Origin: Takakia lepidozioides
Taxonomy: Eukaryota > Streptophyta > Takakiopsida > Takakiales > Takakiaceae
Direction: 5' to 3'
DNA: 64,000 nucleotides
Assembly (NCBI GenBank): GCA_030704615.1
Contig: CM060734.1
Location: 19,096,001-19,160,000, forward strand
Below, one piece after another: positions 10,801 to 21,453 of this stretch (its first letter is position 1; each line of letters begins with the position of its first letter). The notes under the pieces are model-generated. The model saw nothing but the letters and a program-made list of their open reading frames with translations. It was not told the origin of the DNA and searched no databases. The position numbers and the translations under genes were made by a program.

Positions 10801-13800
10801 ATCATGAGCCAGAATTACCTGCACAGGGTATTTTCCAAGAAACAAAATCAAGAATTTACAGGGATTCTGAGCGCAAGAGTCGGCGTCGTTCCAAGTAACG
10901 GGCGCCTCGATGGGAGAGACAATCAAAGCTATAGCTTTGAAGCTATGGCGGAAATAACAGACTACACGCTCGCCTTACTACTTACGCAGTGGCACAAGGG
11001 CAGACGAACGGAGAGCACATTTTCTCTAAGTCGATACTTGCAAGCCCCATAGGCTTACAAGCACTTACCCATTGCATTCTGCGCCAACCATACTTTTATG
11101 CTTTGTGCCCTGCAGGCGTTTCTTCAATTGTTGCAACCAAAACCTTTCTGTTTGTCTAGAATGAAGAGAGTGAGAGGAATGGAGGATATCAGGATGAAGA
11201 GCACCACAATCTTACAGAAGCAAACGATTGTTGCACCATAGGCGGTGCAGCTACTGAAGGAGCTGCGATTGGAAGGATTGCTACGCAAGGACTGGTTCTT
11301 GCATCATCGGCAGTTCATGATACAATTTCTTCAGAACTTTGAGCCTCGGACAGGAGTTACTCAGGTGAGGGGAGTAGATATAGAAATTACTCCCCAGTAC
11401 CTGCAGCAATTGTTTGATTTGCCATCAGGACATGTGGAAGTACATGAGCACAGGGCAAGATTACAGATAGGGAATCTGTTCCAAGAAGGGAGTTTCTTTA
11501 AAACTCAAGGTTTTGCTTGTACCAAAGCCGAGTACCCAGGGCTTAGGGAAGTTGGCCAAATCTTGAACGTTTTTTTTGCCATGAAACAGAACCAGCAAGA
11601 GTTGAGCAGGTCCTTCACAAAGGAGATCCTGAAAGCTTTGAGGGGAGAGGATGTCGCTTGGGCGGAGTTAATGTACAACGGATTGGTGGACGAGATGAAG
11701 AGGTTACAGGGCACTGCTGCAAAGTCTCTGATCATTGTGTCTGGACCAATCATTGCTCAAATAATTATTGATTCTTGCATACTTGATATTCGGGAAAGAA
11801 AGGAGATGGGAATGTTTGAGGCAGAAACCACTGCAATTGAAGAGCAAGGCTCTTCACACAGTGAGGGTGGACTGGCAGCGCAACACCAGTCTAAGAGACA
11901 GAGGCGGGGAAAGATTGTAGTGGCGGATCCACTGGCTTCACGGAAACCGCATGATAATGTTTCCCAAGCTCTTGTGCAGGAAGGGGCACAGCAGCACAGA
12001 GAGCTGCTACTATTGGAAGCAGGGCCTTCAGAGAGGGAAGAGGAAGTCACTTCGATACCACAGCCACCACAAACCAATTGACTCTGTTGTTGGAGGTTCC
12101 ACAACTAGTATATGCTGTGGCATCACCACCAATTGCTCAGGAAGGAGAAAGGTTGGACATTCCCACTACAAAGCAGGTCGTGGCCGAAATTGAGAAGGGT
12201 GACCTTCTCTATGAAAACTCTGGCTTGGTAAGGGAAACAATGATTCCAAAGGTGCAGCGGTTGTCCAGGGGAAACCCTGCTGTGCATGTAATACCCACAC
12301 TTGTGACGGAGGTACCAGGGGTAGAATATCAAGACACTGCAGCACCTGTAGCGGATTGATTCAGGAAGAAAATCTGGTGGGGCAATGGCCTGAATGGTTC
12401 GTGAGGCATCACACTATTGAGGATCAGGGAGAACACCAGCAAGTTCACCATGATGACCCTCAGCAGGCCATGCTTATGAGTTCCATAAGCAGGACACTTA
12501 ATTTGTTGGGCACTTATGTCAAATCCCATGTTCCATCTACCCAATTGGCAGATTTGAGGGAGGAACTCAGGAAGGAGTTTGAGGCTCGACTTGTCACTGA
12601 GTGTGCAAACAAGGTTGATGAGGAGGTCACTCTCAAGTTACAGCAAGAGTTAGAGGATACAATAGCTGCTTTGCAGTTGGCCAAGGAACATTTGATTGAA
12701 GCAGGCCTCGCGCAGGTCCAGTTGCACGAAGCACATAAGCAACAGCTATACCAAATACAGGTGAAGCATGAGACCAAGTTGCAAGAAGTGAATGCACTAC
12801 ATACGGAGTTGCAGGCAGTACATAAAAGGATGGCCATACAATGTGCTACACTCACAACTACTCTTCAGCAAACTACATTAGAAGTTAACAGACAAGCAGA
12901 GAGATGTATCAAGGCAGAGGCAGAGAATGTCGAGCAGACAAAACTCATTGTTGATATAAAGAATACAATCTGTCGCAATGAGAATACTTTCAAGCAATAC
13001 AGGCAGGTTGAAGCTGACCAAGAGAGATACATCCTGGAATTGCAACAAACGGTCATGGCCAATAGAAATGAACTCTCTGTCGCTAACAAGGCTTGGAAGG
13101 AAGCCAATAATCTGGTTGCTGTCTATGCGAGTTTGGTTGAACCTCATGCAAAACGCATGGAGGCTTTACAGCAGCAGTTAGATATGTACAAACTCAGAGA
13201 GGAGCAGACTCTCAGGGGTGCCACAAGCAACTTGGTGGATAACCACCTTATGCAGGTCTGGTTAGCACAAGGACCGGTGGAAGACAAAGCACCACGGAAG
13301 CTCACCCAGGGCGAGATGAATGAGCTAAGACTGCAGGTGCAAAACATTGCCACAACTACTATGACAATGTCTATAGTAGGATAGCGGAACTACAGGAGGA
13401 TGTAGACGGCCTGTAGACTCAGGTGGAGGACCTGACTTCAAATATTGACAAGATAGTCTTTGTACGTGAGGAGCAACTGATGGCATCTTATTTGCAAGCC
13501 AGAACTCTAATTTTTCAGTCTTCTTCGCAAGGGGTGCAGGAGATGCCAATGGTGGAAGGGCCAGTATTACCAATACAACAATAAGTGACTGTGCCGGTAG
13601 CTGACCCTGTTGTTACTACAGCCACACCACAGCCGCCACAGCCTGAGGTATGGGGGGATGCTGCTTTTAACCCACCTAGGACTCTTGCTGCACGGGAGTA
13701 CAGTCGGGCTATGATTATGCCCTTCAACCAAATTCCCATTGTGTTGGATTTGGCTTGGAAGGAACTTAGTCATCCGCAGTCGTTGGCACATTACTACCAG

Positions 13801-14709
13801 ATCATGCGCATTTGGCTGCCAGTGGCAACTAGGACTAAGGTTCTTCCAAACAATCGACCCATTGACGATCATCACTTTGCGAGGTACTGGCATGAAGCAA
13901 GTACTATGTTGAAGGAATTAATTGCCTTACAGGTTGTACATGGGTACATTTATACCAAGACCAAGGAGGTAGCAAGTATTGTCATGGGCTGCGGGTTATA
14001 CTATGTTGCTTGTTTTCTGGCACGTTATCACATTGAGCAGCAGAAGATGCAATCGCGATTTCTGAGTTATTCCAGTGGGGATCATTGGGTCTTACCTTCA
14101 GTGCCACCTCATATGTACCTATATGATGCAAAGGTTATGATGCAGAAGGATTCCCAACTTCGTTCATGGTTTCATTCGGCTTGGAACAATTTGACAACAC
14201 AGAAATTTGGCCCTGACGATATTTTCTTTTAGGGCCATGAGGCATGGAAATACTTGCACTGTTCCCAAGTCATTGACACCACTCACCTATACGGACAAGG
14301 AGTTCAGGGTGTTCACCAATTTTGCCATTAAGAGCTTACAGCAGGTTGTACAGTGTAAACTTCCAAACATGGTGGGACCACATTGTATGCCCCAACAGAT
14401 TCCAGTTGAGTTCGACCGTTAAAACACCTGAGGGGCGACGAAGACTCTGATACTACTGTTTCTTCAGTGGACTCTTTTGACATGGCAGAGGACTACGCAA
14501 TTCAGATGGCAGAGAAGAAACGGCGGGGATCTCCTATGCCTGAGAGGTTACCACGATATCAGCCAAAGGAGGGACTGACATTTCCAGGTAGTGCTCAATC
14601 ATCTCCGTCAACCAGTGAAAGAACTTGGGCTCGCACACGGAGTCCTTCACGAGACTCTCACCGTCAGAAGGGTGCTCGCTCACAAAGGTTTGCTAATCCC
14701 AAACAGTAA
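10801..14709 (+). pseudogene. Third ORF (ORFx) of Ty3-like element A
   Basis: About 1,300 codons of the family-specific ORF found after pol in this retrotransposon family (copies B, C and D below). Order: N-terminal helical region with SYSFEAMAEITDYTLALLL and TGVTQVRGVDIEITPQYLQQ; acidic/Gln-rich linker; long heptad-like coiled coil (about 12540-13330) rich in Q, E and L; Pro-rich linker; conserved C-terminal domain (REYSRAMIMPFNQIPI, DHHFARYWHEASTMLKELIA, SYSSGDHWVLPSVPPHMYLY); and an SR/basic tail ending RSQRFANPKQ. It is broken by TAG at 11050, 11239, 13414 and 14230, TAA at 13582, a 1-base loss near 13370 and other shifts. The N-terminal segment vaguely resembles the domain called putative plant transposon protein in Athila-type elements; that is inference. 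No gag or pol of A remains: the element is 5' truncated next to the transposase-like ORF. Confidence 0.75.
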
Positions 14710-14871
14710 ACCGTGAGGACACGGCTTTTTGAGAGGGGGAGGGGTAAATGTTAGAGGGCTGCTTGGGACTTAGATGCTTTTACCGGTTCTTTGGGGTACC
14801 CTTAATTTTTGCGCAGAGTGAGACCAACAGGAGCCTTAGGGGTGACAGCAGTGGGCTTTAGGGGGGGGTTA

Positions 14872-15120
14872 CACAGCCCGACACAACCCGTCACAGCCAG
14901 ACACAGCCGACACAGCCTGACACAGCCCGACACAGCCCGACACAGCCGTCACAGCCAATCACAGCCGACACAGCCTGACACAGCCTGACACAGCTTCGCA
15001 CGGCCGCCACAGCCCGTCACAGCCAACACAGCCTGACACAGCCAGTCACAGCCCGTCACAGCCAACTCAGCCGACACAGCCAGTCACAGCTCGGCACAGC
15101 TTGACACAGCCTGTCACAGT
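14872..15120 (+). repeat. CACAGCC-type short tandem array in LTR of A
   Basis: About 25 head-to-tail units of CACAGCC with 1-4 extra bases (CGA, TGA, CGT, AGT), giving mixed 8-11 bp periods. Homologous arrays lie at the same LTR position in B (15764-15989, minus strand) and C (60758-61020). Confidence 0.9.
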
Positions 15121-15145
15121 ACATGAGGAACAGTTATCAATGGCA

Positions 15146-15150
15146 GGGAA
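15146..15150. repeat. Target-site duplication of element B, left
   Basis: GGGAA directly before the end of B at 15151. The same five bases recur at 22521-22525 directly after the other end of B. Five base pairs is the usual size for Ty3-like integration. Confidence 0.85.
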
Positions 15151-16110
15151 TGTCGAGCGGCTTTTACTCACCCATCCCTTTGCTATCCGACGTGGGAACT
15201 CCAAGATAGAAGAGTTGGAAATCTCTAAGCACTCAGCCCGCTCAGAACAATCAGTCATGACCTACAGCTAGTGTATCATGGGGGTGTTTCCTATTTGTAC
15301 TCCTTCTCACATTCATGTTAGCGAGTTACCTTACTATCTGCAATTAAGTATCAGTTTGCTTCAGAAATCTATCAAGTTCCATCCATTCATTCCACAGCTT
15401 CACTCAGGTCTCTCTACACAGTGTGAGTATGAAGTATGTATCAGATTAATATCTATCAAGTATCAGGCTGAAGCCATGGTGTCTCTAATCTACTTGGCAT
15501 TACAATTCTACAGCTTGCATTCATCAAGTAACAACAGATCGTCACTTCCCTTACTCAAAGATGTGCTCTCCCTTCTATTTCCCCAAGCCCTGATGTCCGA
15601 AATCCCCTCCCGTGAAGTGATGTCTCGACGTCCCCGCTCTTCGCTTTTTCTACCTACAAGCTGTTCTAACCGCTTTCCTAACTAACCGTCATCCCTGTAG
15701 TACATGTTCCTTTTTCAGATGTCGTTCCCCCACCGTCGTTCCCTGCCAATGATAACTGTTCTCCAGCTGTGCCGAGCTGTGACTGGCTGTATCAGGCTGT
15801 GGCGGGCTGTGACTGGCTGTGTCGGGCTGTGTAGGGCTGTGCGAAGCTGTGGCGGCTGTATCGGGCTGTGTCGGACTGTGACGGGCTGTGTTGGCTGTGT
15901 TGGCTGTGCGAAGCTGTGACGGGCTGTGTTGGACTGTGACGGGCTGTGACGGCTGTGTCGGGCTGTGATGGACTGTGTCGGACTGTGTATCTTCCCCTTA
16001 AAGCCTGTTGCTGTCACCCCTAAGGCTCATTTTTGTCTCAGTCTGTGTAAAAATTAAGGGTACCCCACAGATCCCGTAAAAGCGTCTAAGTCCCAAGCAG
16101 CCCTCTAACA
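15151..16110 (-). mobile_element. Element B 3' LTR (960 bp)
   Basis: Starts TGTTAGAGGG at 16110 and ends CGACA at 15151 (minus strand). It is preceded by the polypurine tract and carries the array at 15764-15989. Its 3' third matches 22.5-23.1 kb (A) and 61.0-61.6 kb (C), including the end AGTAAAAGCCG. These are the copies to compare for dating. Confidence 0.88.
15764..15989 (-). repeat. CACAGCC-type array in LTR of B
   Basis: On the plus strand it reads as GGCTGTG units with CGG, ACT or ACG spacers; in element direction CACAGCC. About 22 units, 8-11 bp each, same position in the LTR as in A and C. Confidence 0.9.
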
Positions 16111-16149
16111 TTTACCCCTCCCCCTCTCAAAAAGCCGTGTCCTCTCGGT

Positions 16150-17430
16150 TTACTGTTTGGGATTAGCAAACCTTTGTGAGCGAGTACCCTTGTGACGTTG
16201 AGAGTCTCGTGAAGGACTTCGTGTGTGAGCCCGTGTCCTGTCACTGGTTGAGGGAGATGATTGAGCACTACCTGGAAATGTCAGTCCTTCCTTTGGCTGA
16301 TATCGAGGTAATCTTTCAGGCATAGGAGACCCCCGTCGCTTCTTCTCTGCCATCTGAATTGCATAGTCCTCTGCCATGTCAAAAGAGTCCGCTGAAGAAA
16401 CAGTAGTATCAGAATCCTCGTCCCCCCTGAGGTGTTTTAACGGTCGAACTCTAACTGGAATTCTCTGGGGCATACAATGTTGTCCCACCATGTCTAGAAG
16501 TTTAAACTGCAAAACTTGCTGTAAGTGCTTAATGGCAAAATTGGTGAAGACCCTGAGCTCTTTGTCTGTCCAGGTGAGTGGGGTACCAATGACTTGTGAA
16601 TTGTGCAAGTTTTTCCATGCCTCATGGCCTTTAAAGAAAATATCGTCAGGCCTGAATTTCTGTGTTGACAAATTGTTCCAGGCCGTATGAAACCATGAAC
16701 GAATTTGAGAATCCTTTTGCATCATAACTTTTGCCTCATACAGGTACATATGAGGTGGCACTGCAGGTAAGATCCAATGATCCCCACTGGAATAACTCAG
16801 AAAGCGCGATTGCATCTTCTGCTGCTCAATGTGATAACGTGCCAGAAAACAAGCAGCGTAGTATAACCCGCAGCCCATGAGAATACTTGTTACTTCCTTG
16901 GTCTTGGTATAAATGAATCCATGTACAACTTGGAAGGCAATTAATTCCTTCAACATGGTACTTGCCTCATGCCAGTACCTCGCAAAGTGATGATCCTCTA
17001 TTGGTCGATTGTTTGGAAGAACCCTAGTCCTAGTTGCCACTGGCAGCCAAATGCGTATGATCTGATAGTAATGTGCCAACGACTGCGGAGGACTAAATTC
17101 CTTCCAAGCCAAATCCAACACAATGGGAATTTGGTTGAAGGGCATAATCATAGCCCGACTGTACTCCCGTGCAGCAAGAGTCCTAGGTGGGTTAAAAACA
17201 GCATCCCCCCATACCTCAGGCTGTGGCGGCTGTGGTGTAGCTGTAGTAACAACAGGGTCAGCAACTGTCACAGTCACTTGTTGTGGTATTGGTATCACTG
17301 GCTCTTGTACCACTGGCATCTCCTGTGAAGAAGACTGAAAAGCTACAGTTCTGGCTTGTAAATATGAAGCCATCAGCTGCTCCTCAGGTATAAAGACTCT
17401 TTTGTTAATATTTGATGTCAGGTCCTCCAC
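16150..17430 (-). CDS. ORFx of element B, C-terminal part (426 codons open)
   Basis: The longest undamaged C-terminal part of the third ORF on this strand. It begins within the end of the coiled-coil section, passes the Pro/Thr-rich linker (PQPPQPEVWGDAVFNPP) and the conserved C-terminal domain (REYSRAMIMPFNQIPIVLDL, EDHHFARYWHEASTMLKELI, YHIEQQKMQSRFLSYSSGDH), then an acidic DEDSDTTVSS segment and a basic Ser/Arg tail ending in NPKQ. The stop is 40 bases before the LTR, with the polypurine tract between. Its open state over 426 codons, with the same protein kept in A and C, suggests selection on the source elements. Function is not known. The position is that of env-like ORFs of some plant Ty3 elements, but no signal peptide or membrane span is seen. 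Confidence 0.7.
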   Translation of the reverse strand: MEDLTSNINKRVFIPEEQLMASYLQARTVAFQSSSQEMPVVQEPVIPIPQQVTVTVADPVVTTATPQPPQPEVWGDAVFNPPRTLAAREYSRAMIMPFNQIPIVLDLAWKEFSPPQSLAHYYQIIRIWLPVATRTRVLPNNRPIEDHHFARYWHEASTMLKELIAFQVVHGFIYTKTKEVTSILMGCGLYYAACFLARYHIEQQKMQSRFLSYSSGDHWILPAVPPHMYLYEAKVMMQKDSQIRSWFHTAWNNLSTQKFRPDDIFFKGHEAWKNLHNSQVIGTPLTWTDKELRVFTNFAIKHLQQVLQFKLLDMVGQHCMPQRIPVRVRPLKHLRGDEDSDTTVSSADSFDMAEDYAIQMAEKKRRGSPMPERLPRYQPKEGLTFPGSAQSSPSTSDRTRAHTRSPSRDSQRHKGTRSQRFANPKQ

Positions 17431-19080
17431 CTGAGTCTGCAGGCCATCTACATCCTCTTGTAGCTCCGCTATCCTACTATAGACATTGTCTATAGTAGTT
17501 GTGGCAATGTTCTACACCTGCAGCCTGAGTTCATTCATCTCACCTTGGGTGAGCTTCCGTGGTGCTTTGCCTTCCACCGGTCCTTGTGCTAACCAGACCT
17601 GCAGAAGGTGGTTATCCACCAAATTGGTTGTGGTACCTCTGAGAGTCTGCTCCTCTCTGAGTTTGTACATATCTAACTGTTGTTGTAAAGCCTTCATGCG
17701 TTTTGCATGAGGTTCAACCAAACTCGCATAGGCAGCATATTATTGGCTTCCTTCCAAGCCTTGTTAGTGACAGAGAGTTCATTTCTATTGGCCATGACCA
17801 TTTGTTGCAATTTTCAGGATGTACCTCTCTTGGTCAGCTTCAACCTGCCTGTATTGCTTGAAAGTATTCTCATTGCGACAGATTGTATTCTTCATATCAA
17901 TAATGAGTTTTGTTTGCTCGAGATTATCTGTCTGTGCCTTTATACATCTTTCCGCTTGGCTGCTAACTTCTAATGTAGTTTGCTCAAGCGTAGTTGTGAG
18001 TGTAGCACATTGTATGGCCATCCTGTCATGCACTGTCTGCAACTCCGTATGTAGTGCATTCACTTCTTACAAGTTGTTCTCATGCTTCACCTGCATTTGG
18101 TATAGCTGTTGTTTATGTGCTTCGTGCAACTGGTCCTGCGCGAGGCCTGCTTCAATCAAATGTTCCTTGGCCAATTGCAAAGCAGCTGTTGTATCCTCTA
18201 ACTCTTGTTGTAATTTGAGAGTGACCTCATCATCGACCTTGTTTGCACATTCAGTGGCAAGTCGAGCCTCAAACTCCTTCCTGAGTTCCTTCCTCAAAGC
18301 TGCCAATTGGGTAGATGGAACATGGGATTTGACATAAGTGCCCAACAAATTAAGTGTCCTGCTTATGGAACTCATAAGCATGGCCTGTTGAGGGTCATCA
18401 TGGTGAACTTGCTGCTGTTCTCCCTGATCCTCAACAGTGTGATGCCTCACGAACCATTCAGGCCATTGCCCCCACCAGATTTTTTTTCTTGAACCACCTC
18501 ATCCGCTACAGGTGCTGCAGTGTCTTGACATTCAACCTGTGGTACCTCCGTCAGAGGTGTGGGTATTACAACAACAGCAGGGTTTCCCCTGGACAACCGC
18601 TGCACCTCCGGAATCACTGTTTCCCTAATCAAACCAGAATTTTCATAGAGAAGGTCCCCCTTCTCAATTTCTGCCACCACCTATTCTGTAGTAGGGATAT
18701 CTAACCCTTCTTTCTCAAAATCAATTATTTGTGGTGGAATTGCATGGACAACTTGTGGTAACTCTGTGACAAGCCGATCATCTGGCTGTGATGGCTGTGA
18801 TACTGAAATAACCTCCTGTTCTCTCTCCACAGGTTACGTTGTTTGTACCCACATCTCTCTGTGCTGATGTGCCCCCTCTTGCACAAGAGTATGAGTAACT
18901 TCTTCCTCTGGCTGTCTCGTAGTCAATGGTTTTGCTTCTAATGTGATTGTTTTCCTCTGCCTCTTAGGCTGTTGATGCTCTACCAATCCCCCTTCACCCT
19001 GTGAAGAACCTTGCTCTTCTATGGCAGTGGTTGCTGTCTCAAACACTCCCATCTCCTTCCTTTCTCTCGCATCACATAAG
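17431..19080 (-). pseudogene. ORFx of element B, damaged N-terminal and coiled-coil part
   Basis: Continuation of ORFx upstream on the minus strand, from ARERKEMGVFE (about 19065) through the acidic linker, the sentence-like blocks DIPTTEQVVAEIEKGDLLYE and TLNLLGTYVKSHVPSTQLAA, and the coiled coil. Stops and shifts divide it into pieces at 18834, 18447, 18067, 17785 and 17512. The TAA after KHENNL (about 18067-18069) is shared with copy C, while copy A has CAA there. The N-terminal 270 residues seen in A and D are absent because of the deletion from reverse transcriptase. Confidence 0.7.
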
Positions 19081-21402
19081 CACCCCAGTCTGTGATGAAA
19101 GCTGTCTTTCCCTGGATTATAACCACTGAAGCCATCCATGAATGAGTACATCTCATGGCCTGCCACAGTGTCCAATACTGCTTCTGTGAATGGTAAAGGG
19201 AAAGGATCTTTCTTCGTACAAGCATTCAGCTTCTTGTAGTTCACACAAACTCTGAGTTTCCCATTCTTCTTAGGAACTATCACAATGGGTGACAAACAAG
19301 TCGTATACTTTATCGGGTATATAAACTTAGCCTCAGCCAACTTCTTGATCTCTTCTCCAACCTTCTGTGCATAGTTGGGATTCATTCTGTACCTTGTCTG
19401 CTTGATTGGTACTGACCCTGATTCCAGTTCAATCTTATGCTGACAGATTTCAGGTGGTATCCCTTTTAGATCCTCGTAGCTCCAAGCAAATACATCTTTG
19501 TATTTGATGAACAAACTCTTAGCTTCTTCAAAGAATTCTGGCTCCAAATCAGCTCCTACCTTCACCATCCTCGGTTCCTCTTCAGTTCCCACATTCACTT
19601 CCCTCACTTGCTCATCAGCTGTGATTGTCCAACCAGTCACCACTTCATCCAGTAAACTCACAATGGTTGGTTGGTTCCTCTAGGATTTCCATTTCTCCTT
19701 CTCTTTCTTCATAGAAATGTGATGGGTAACTGCTGGTCTCCTCTTCAATTGGTGTTGCTGACACTACACCATAGCATATACCTCTTAAACAACTTAGGCC
19801 TTCCAGCCGCAGCTCTGCAACCTGCTCCCACTCTGGGTGTGCAGCGAATAGGGTAGCTTCTTGCTCCTCATCCAGTCCTCCCCTCCAGTCATACTCTCTG
19901 ACCCCTCGAGGTCTTCTCGTAGCAAGTAATCTACTAGATTTCTTAGTGGTAATTTGTATCTCGTGCATCCCATTATGCACAGTTAGTAACTGAGAATTCC
20001 AGTCATGGAATACCCTGGCATGTTTCAGCCACGGACGTCCCAATAATAAGGAGTAAGCCTCCATGACTTCATCCATCTTCAACACAGTTACTGTGATCAT
20101 AAAGATCATCTTCTGTATCTGTATCTTAACTCCTCTTATCAATCCCAATGGCTGTACACTTCTTTGATCTGCCATTGTTACTGTAAATGGGGCTGGTTTC
20201 ATGTTACTTAGACCAAGCTTCTTCCTTAATTGGTCTGTCATGATATTTACTCCAGAGCCTCCATCTATCAGTACATCAGTTAGTTCTGTGCTTCCAATTC
20301 TCAATTGGATTACTGGCATAGAATCATCAAAGTCCATAACTGTTTCTCGCCCTTCCGGCTTCACATTATAACTGGTCACCTTGCTGTTCAGGTCTGTGTT
20401 TCCTGTTACATGGGCAATTCGATTGATTGCTTGATACAGCCTGTGTCTACAATAAGGTGCCATAGCCAATAGCTGTCCAATGGTAATTTCTGCTTTGGTC
20501 TGGCATATTACTTCAGCCAAAGTCCCTTCATTACTTTGCATGTCTACAACTTCTTTCTTCCTTTCATCCTCACTCACTTCTTCTTCTCCATCAGAATCAG
20601 AGGAATCTGCCACAGGAATATCAGTACTCTTCTGCATTTCCCTTATGGTATCTGCCACTTCCTTGTGCAGTTCCTTTTCATCTCTCCAAGCCTCATCATC
20701 TTCAGGCATATCACTGCCATCTTCATTATCATCATCTTCCTCAACTACTGGAGGTATTAGTTTGGCTTTGCTTCTTGTTACTATCATTGTACTTACTTCT
20801 GGTACAACACATGGCCTAACCATGTGAGCTGCCACCACTGGTTCCTCAGTCACAGGAGCTCTCATCTCATTCTGGTGTCTAATCCAGAACGAACAGGCTG
20901 CCTTGCGATGTCCTGGCTGATTACAATAGTAACACAGTTCTTCACCATTGGGTCCTCGCCCTTGGTCTGCTCTTGGATTATTTCTGTAATCCTGATTCCC
21001 TGGCTGGTAATTCCCCCTTGGATTACCCTGATAGTTGCCTCTAGAATTTCCTTTGTAATTCCCTCTTGAATTACCTCTCCCTTCCATGCCATTGTTATAA
21101 CCACCAGGCCTACCATAGTGGTCCTGATCATTGTTTCTTCTCGGCTGGGGCTGCACTTGATGCACCCTTATTTGTCTAGGTTCTCTCGCTGCTGTCCTTC
21201 TGTTGTAGTAACAATTCTCAGTAGAATGGGTATCCATTTTACAGATAGTACAGTGTTTCTCCTTCATGTGGCATTCAGTGGTGTTATGGCCTTCATTCTG
21301 GCACTTTGCAAACCAAACACCCTTCCTCCAATGTGTTGCAGCCTCTGCGGTATACTTCTTCAAGATTTCTTCTAATCTTTTCTCATAGTTATCCCTCTTC
21401 AA
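18834..21402 (-). pseudogene. Element B pol: zinc knuckles, protease, partial reverse transcriptase
   Basis: Two C-x2-C-x4-H-x4-C knuckles (CTICKMDTHSTENC and CYYCNQPGHRKAAC) lead into an acidic spacer. Next comes a retropepsin-like domain with active-site LIDGGSGVNIM and LLGRPWLKHARVFHDW, then a Ty3-type reverse transcriptase with VFAWSYEDLKGIPPE, KNGKLRVCVNYKKLN, KDPFPLPF and YSFMDGFSGYN. The catalytic FLDD block is lost. A frame change near 19650-19670 separates protease from reverse transcriptase, a 23-base loss follows SGYN, and the frame then runs into ORFx sequence and ends at 18834. The VFAWSYEDL and DGFSGYN blocks resemble the Athila/Tat side of plant Ty3 elements. The intact RT is seen in the copy at 62.6-63.8 kb. 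Confidence 0.82.
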
Positions 21403-21453
21403 CTTCTCCTTTCTCTTACTCTTCCTTTTCAGTTCTTGCTCTTCTTCTTTATC

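Larger units (their letters stand above)
14749..15150 (+). mobile_element. Element A 3' LTR, left part
   Basis: LTR starts TGTTAGAGGG directly after the purine-rich tract GAGAGGGGGAGGGG (polypurine tract) that follows the ORFx stop. It contains GGGTACCCTTAATTTTTGCG and the CACAGCC array, and stops at GGCAGGGAA where element B is inserted. The remaining part of this LTR resumes at 22521. Confidence 0.85.

Noticed and set aside
10801-14709. Calling ORFx an envelope protein
   Set aside because: Position fits, but no signal peptide, membrane span or glycoprotein features; left as unknown.
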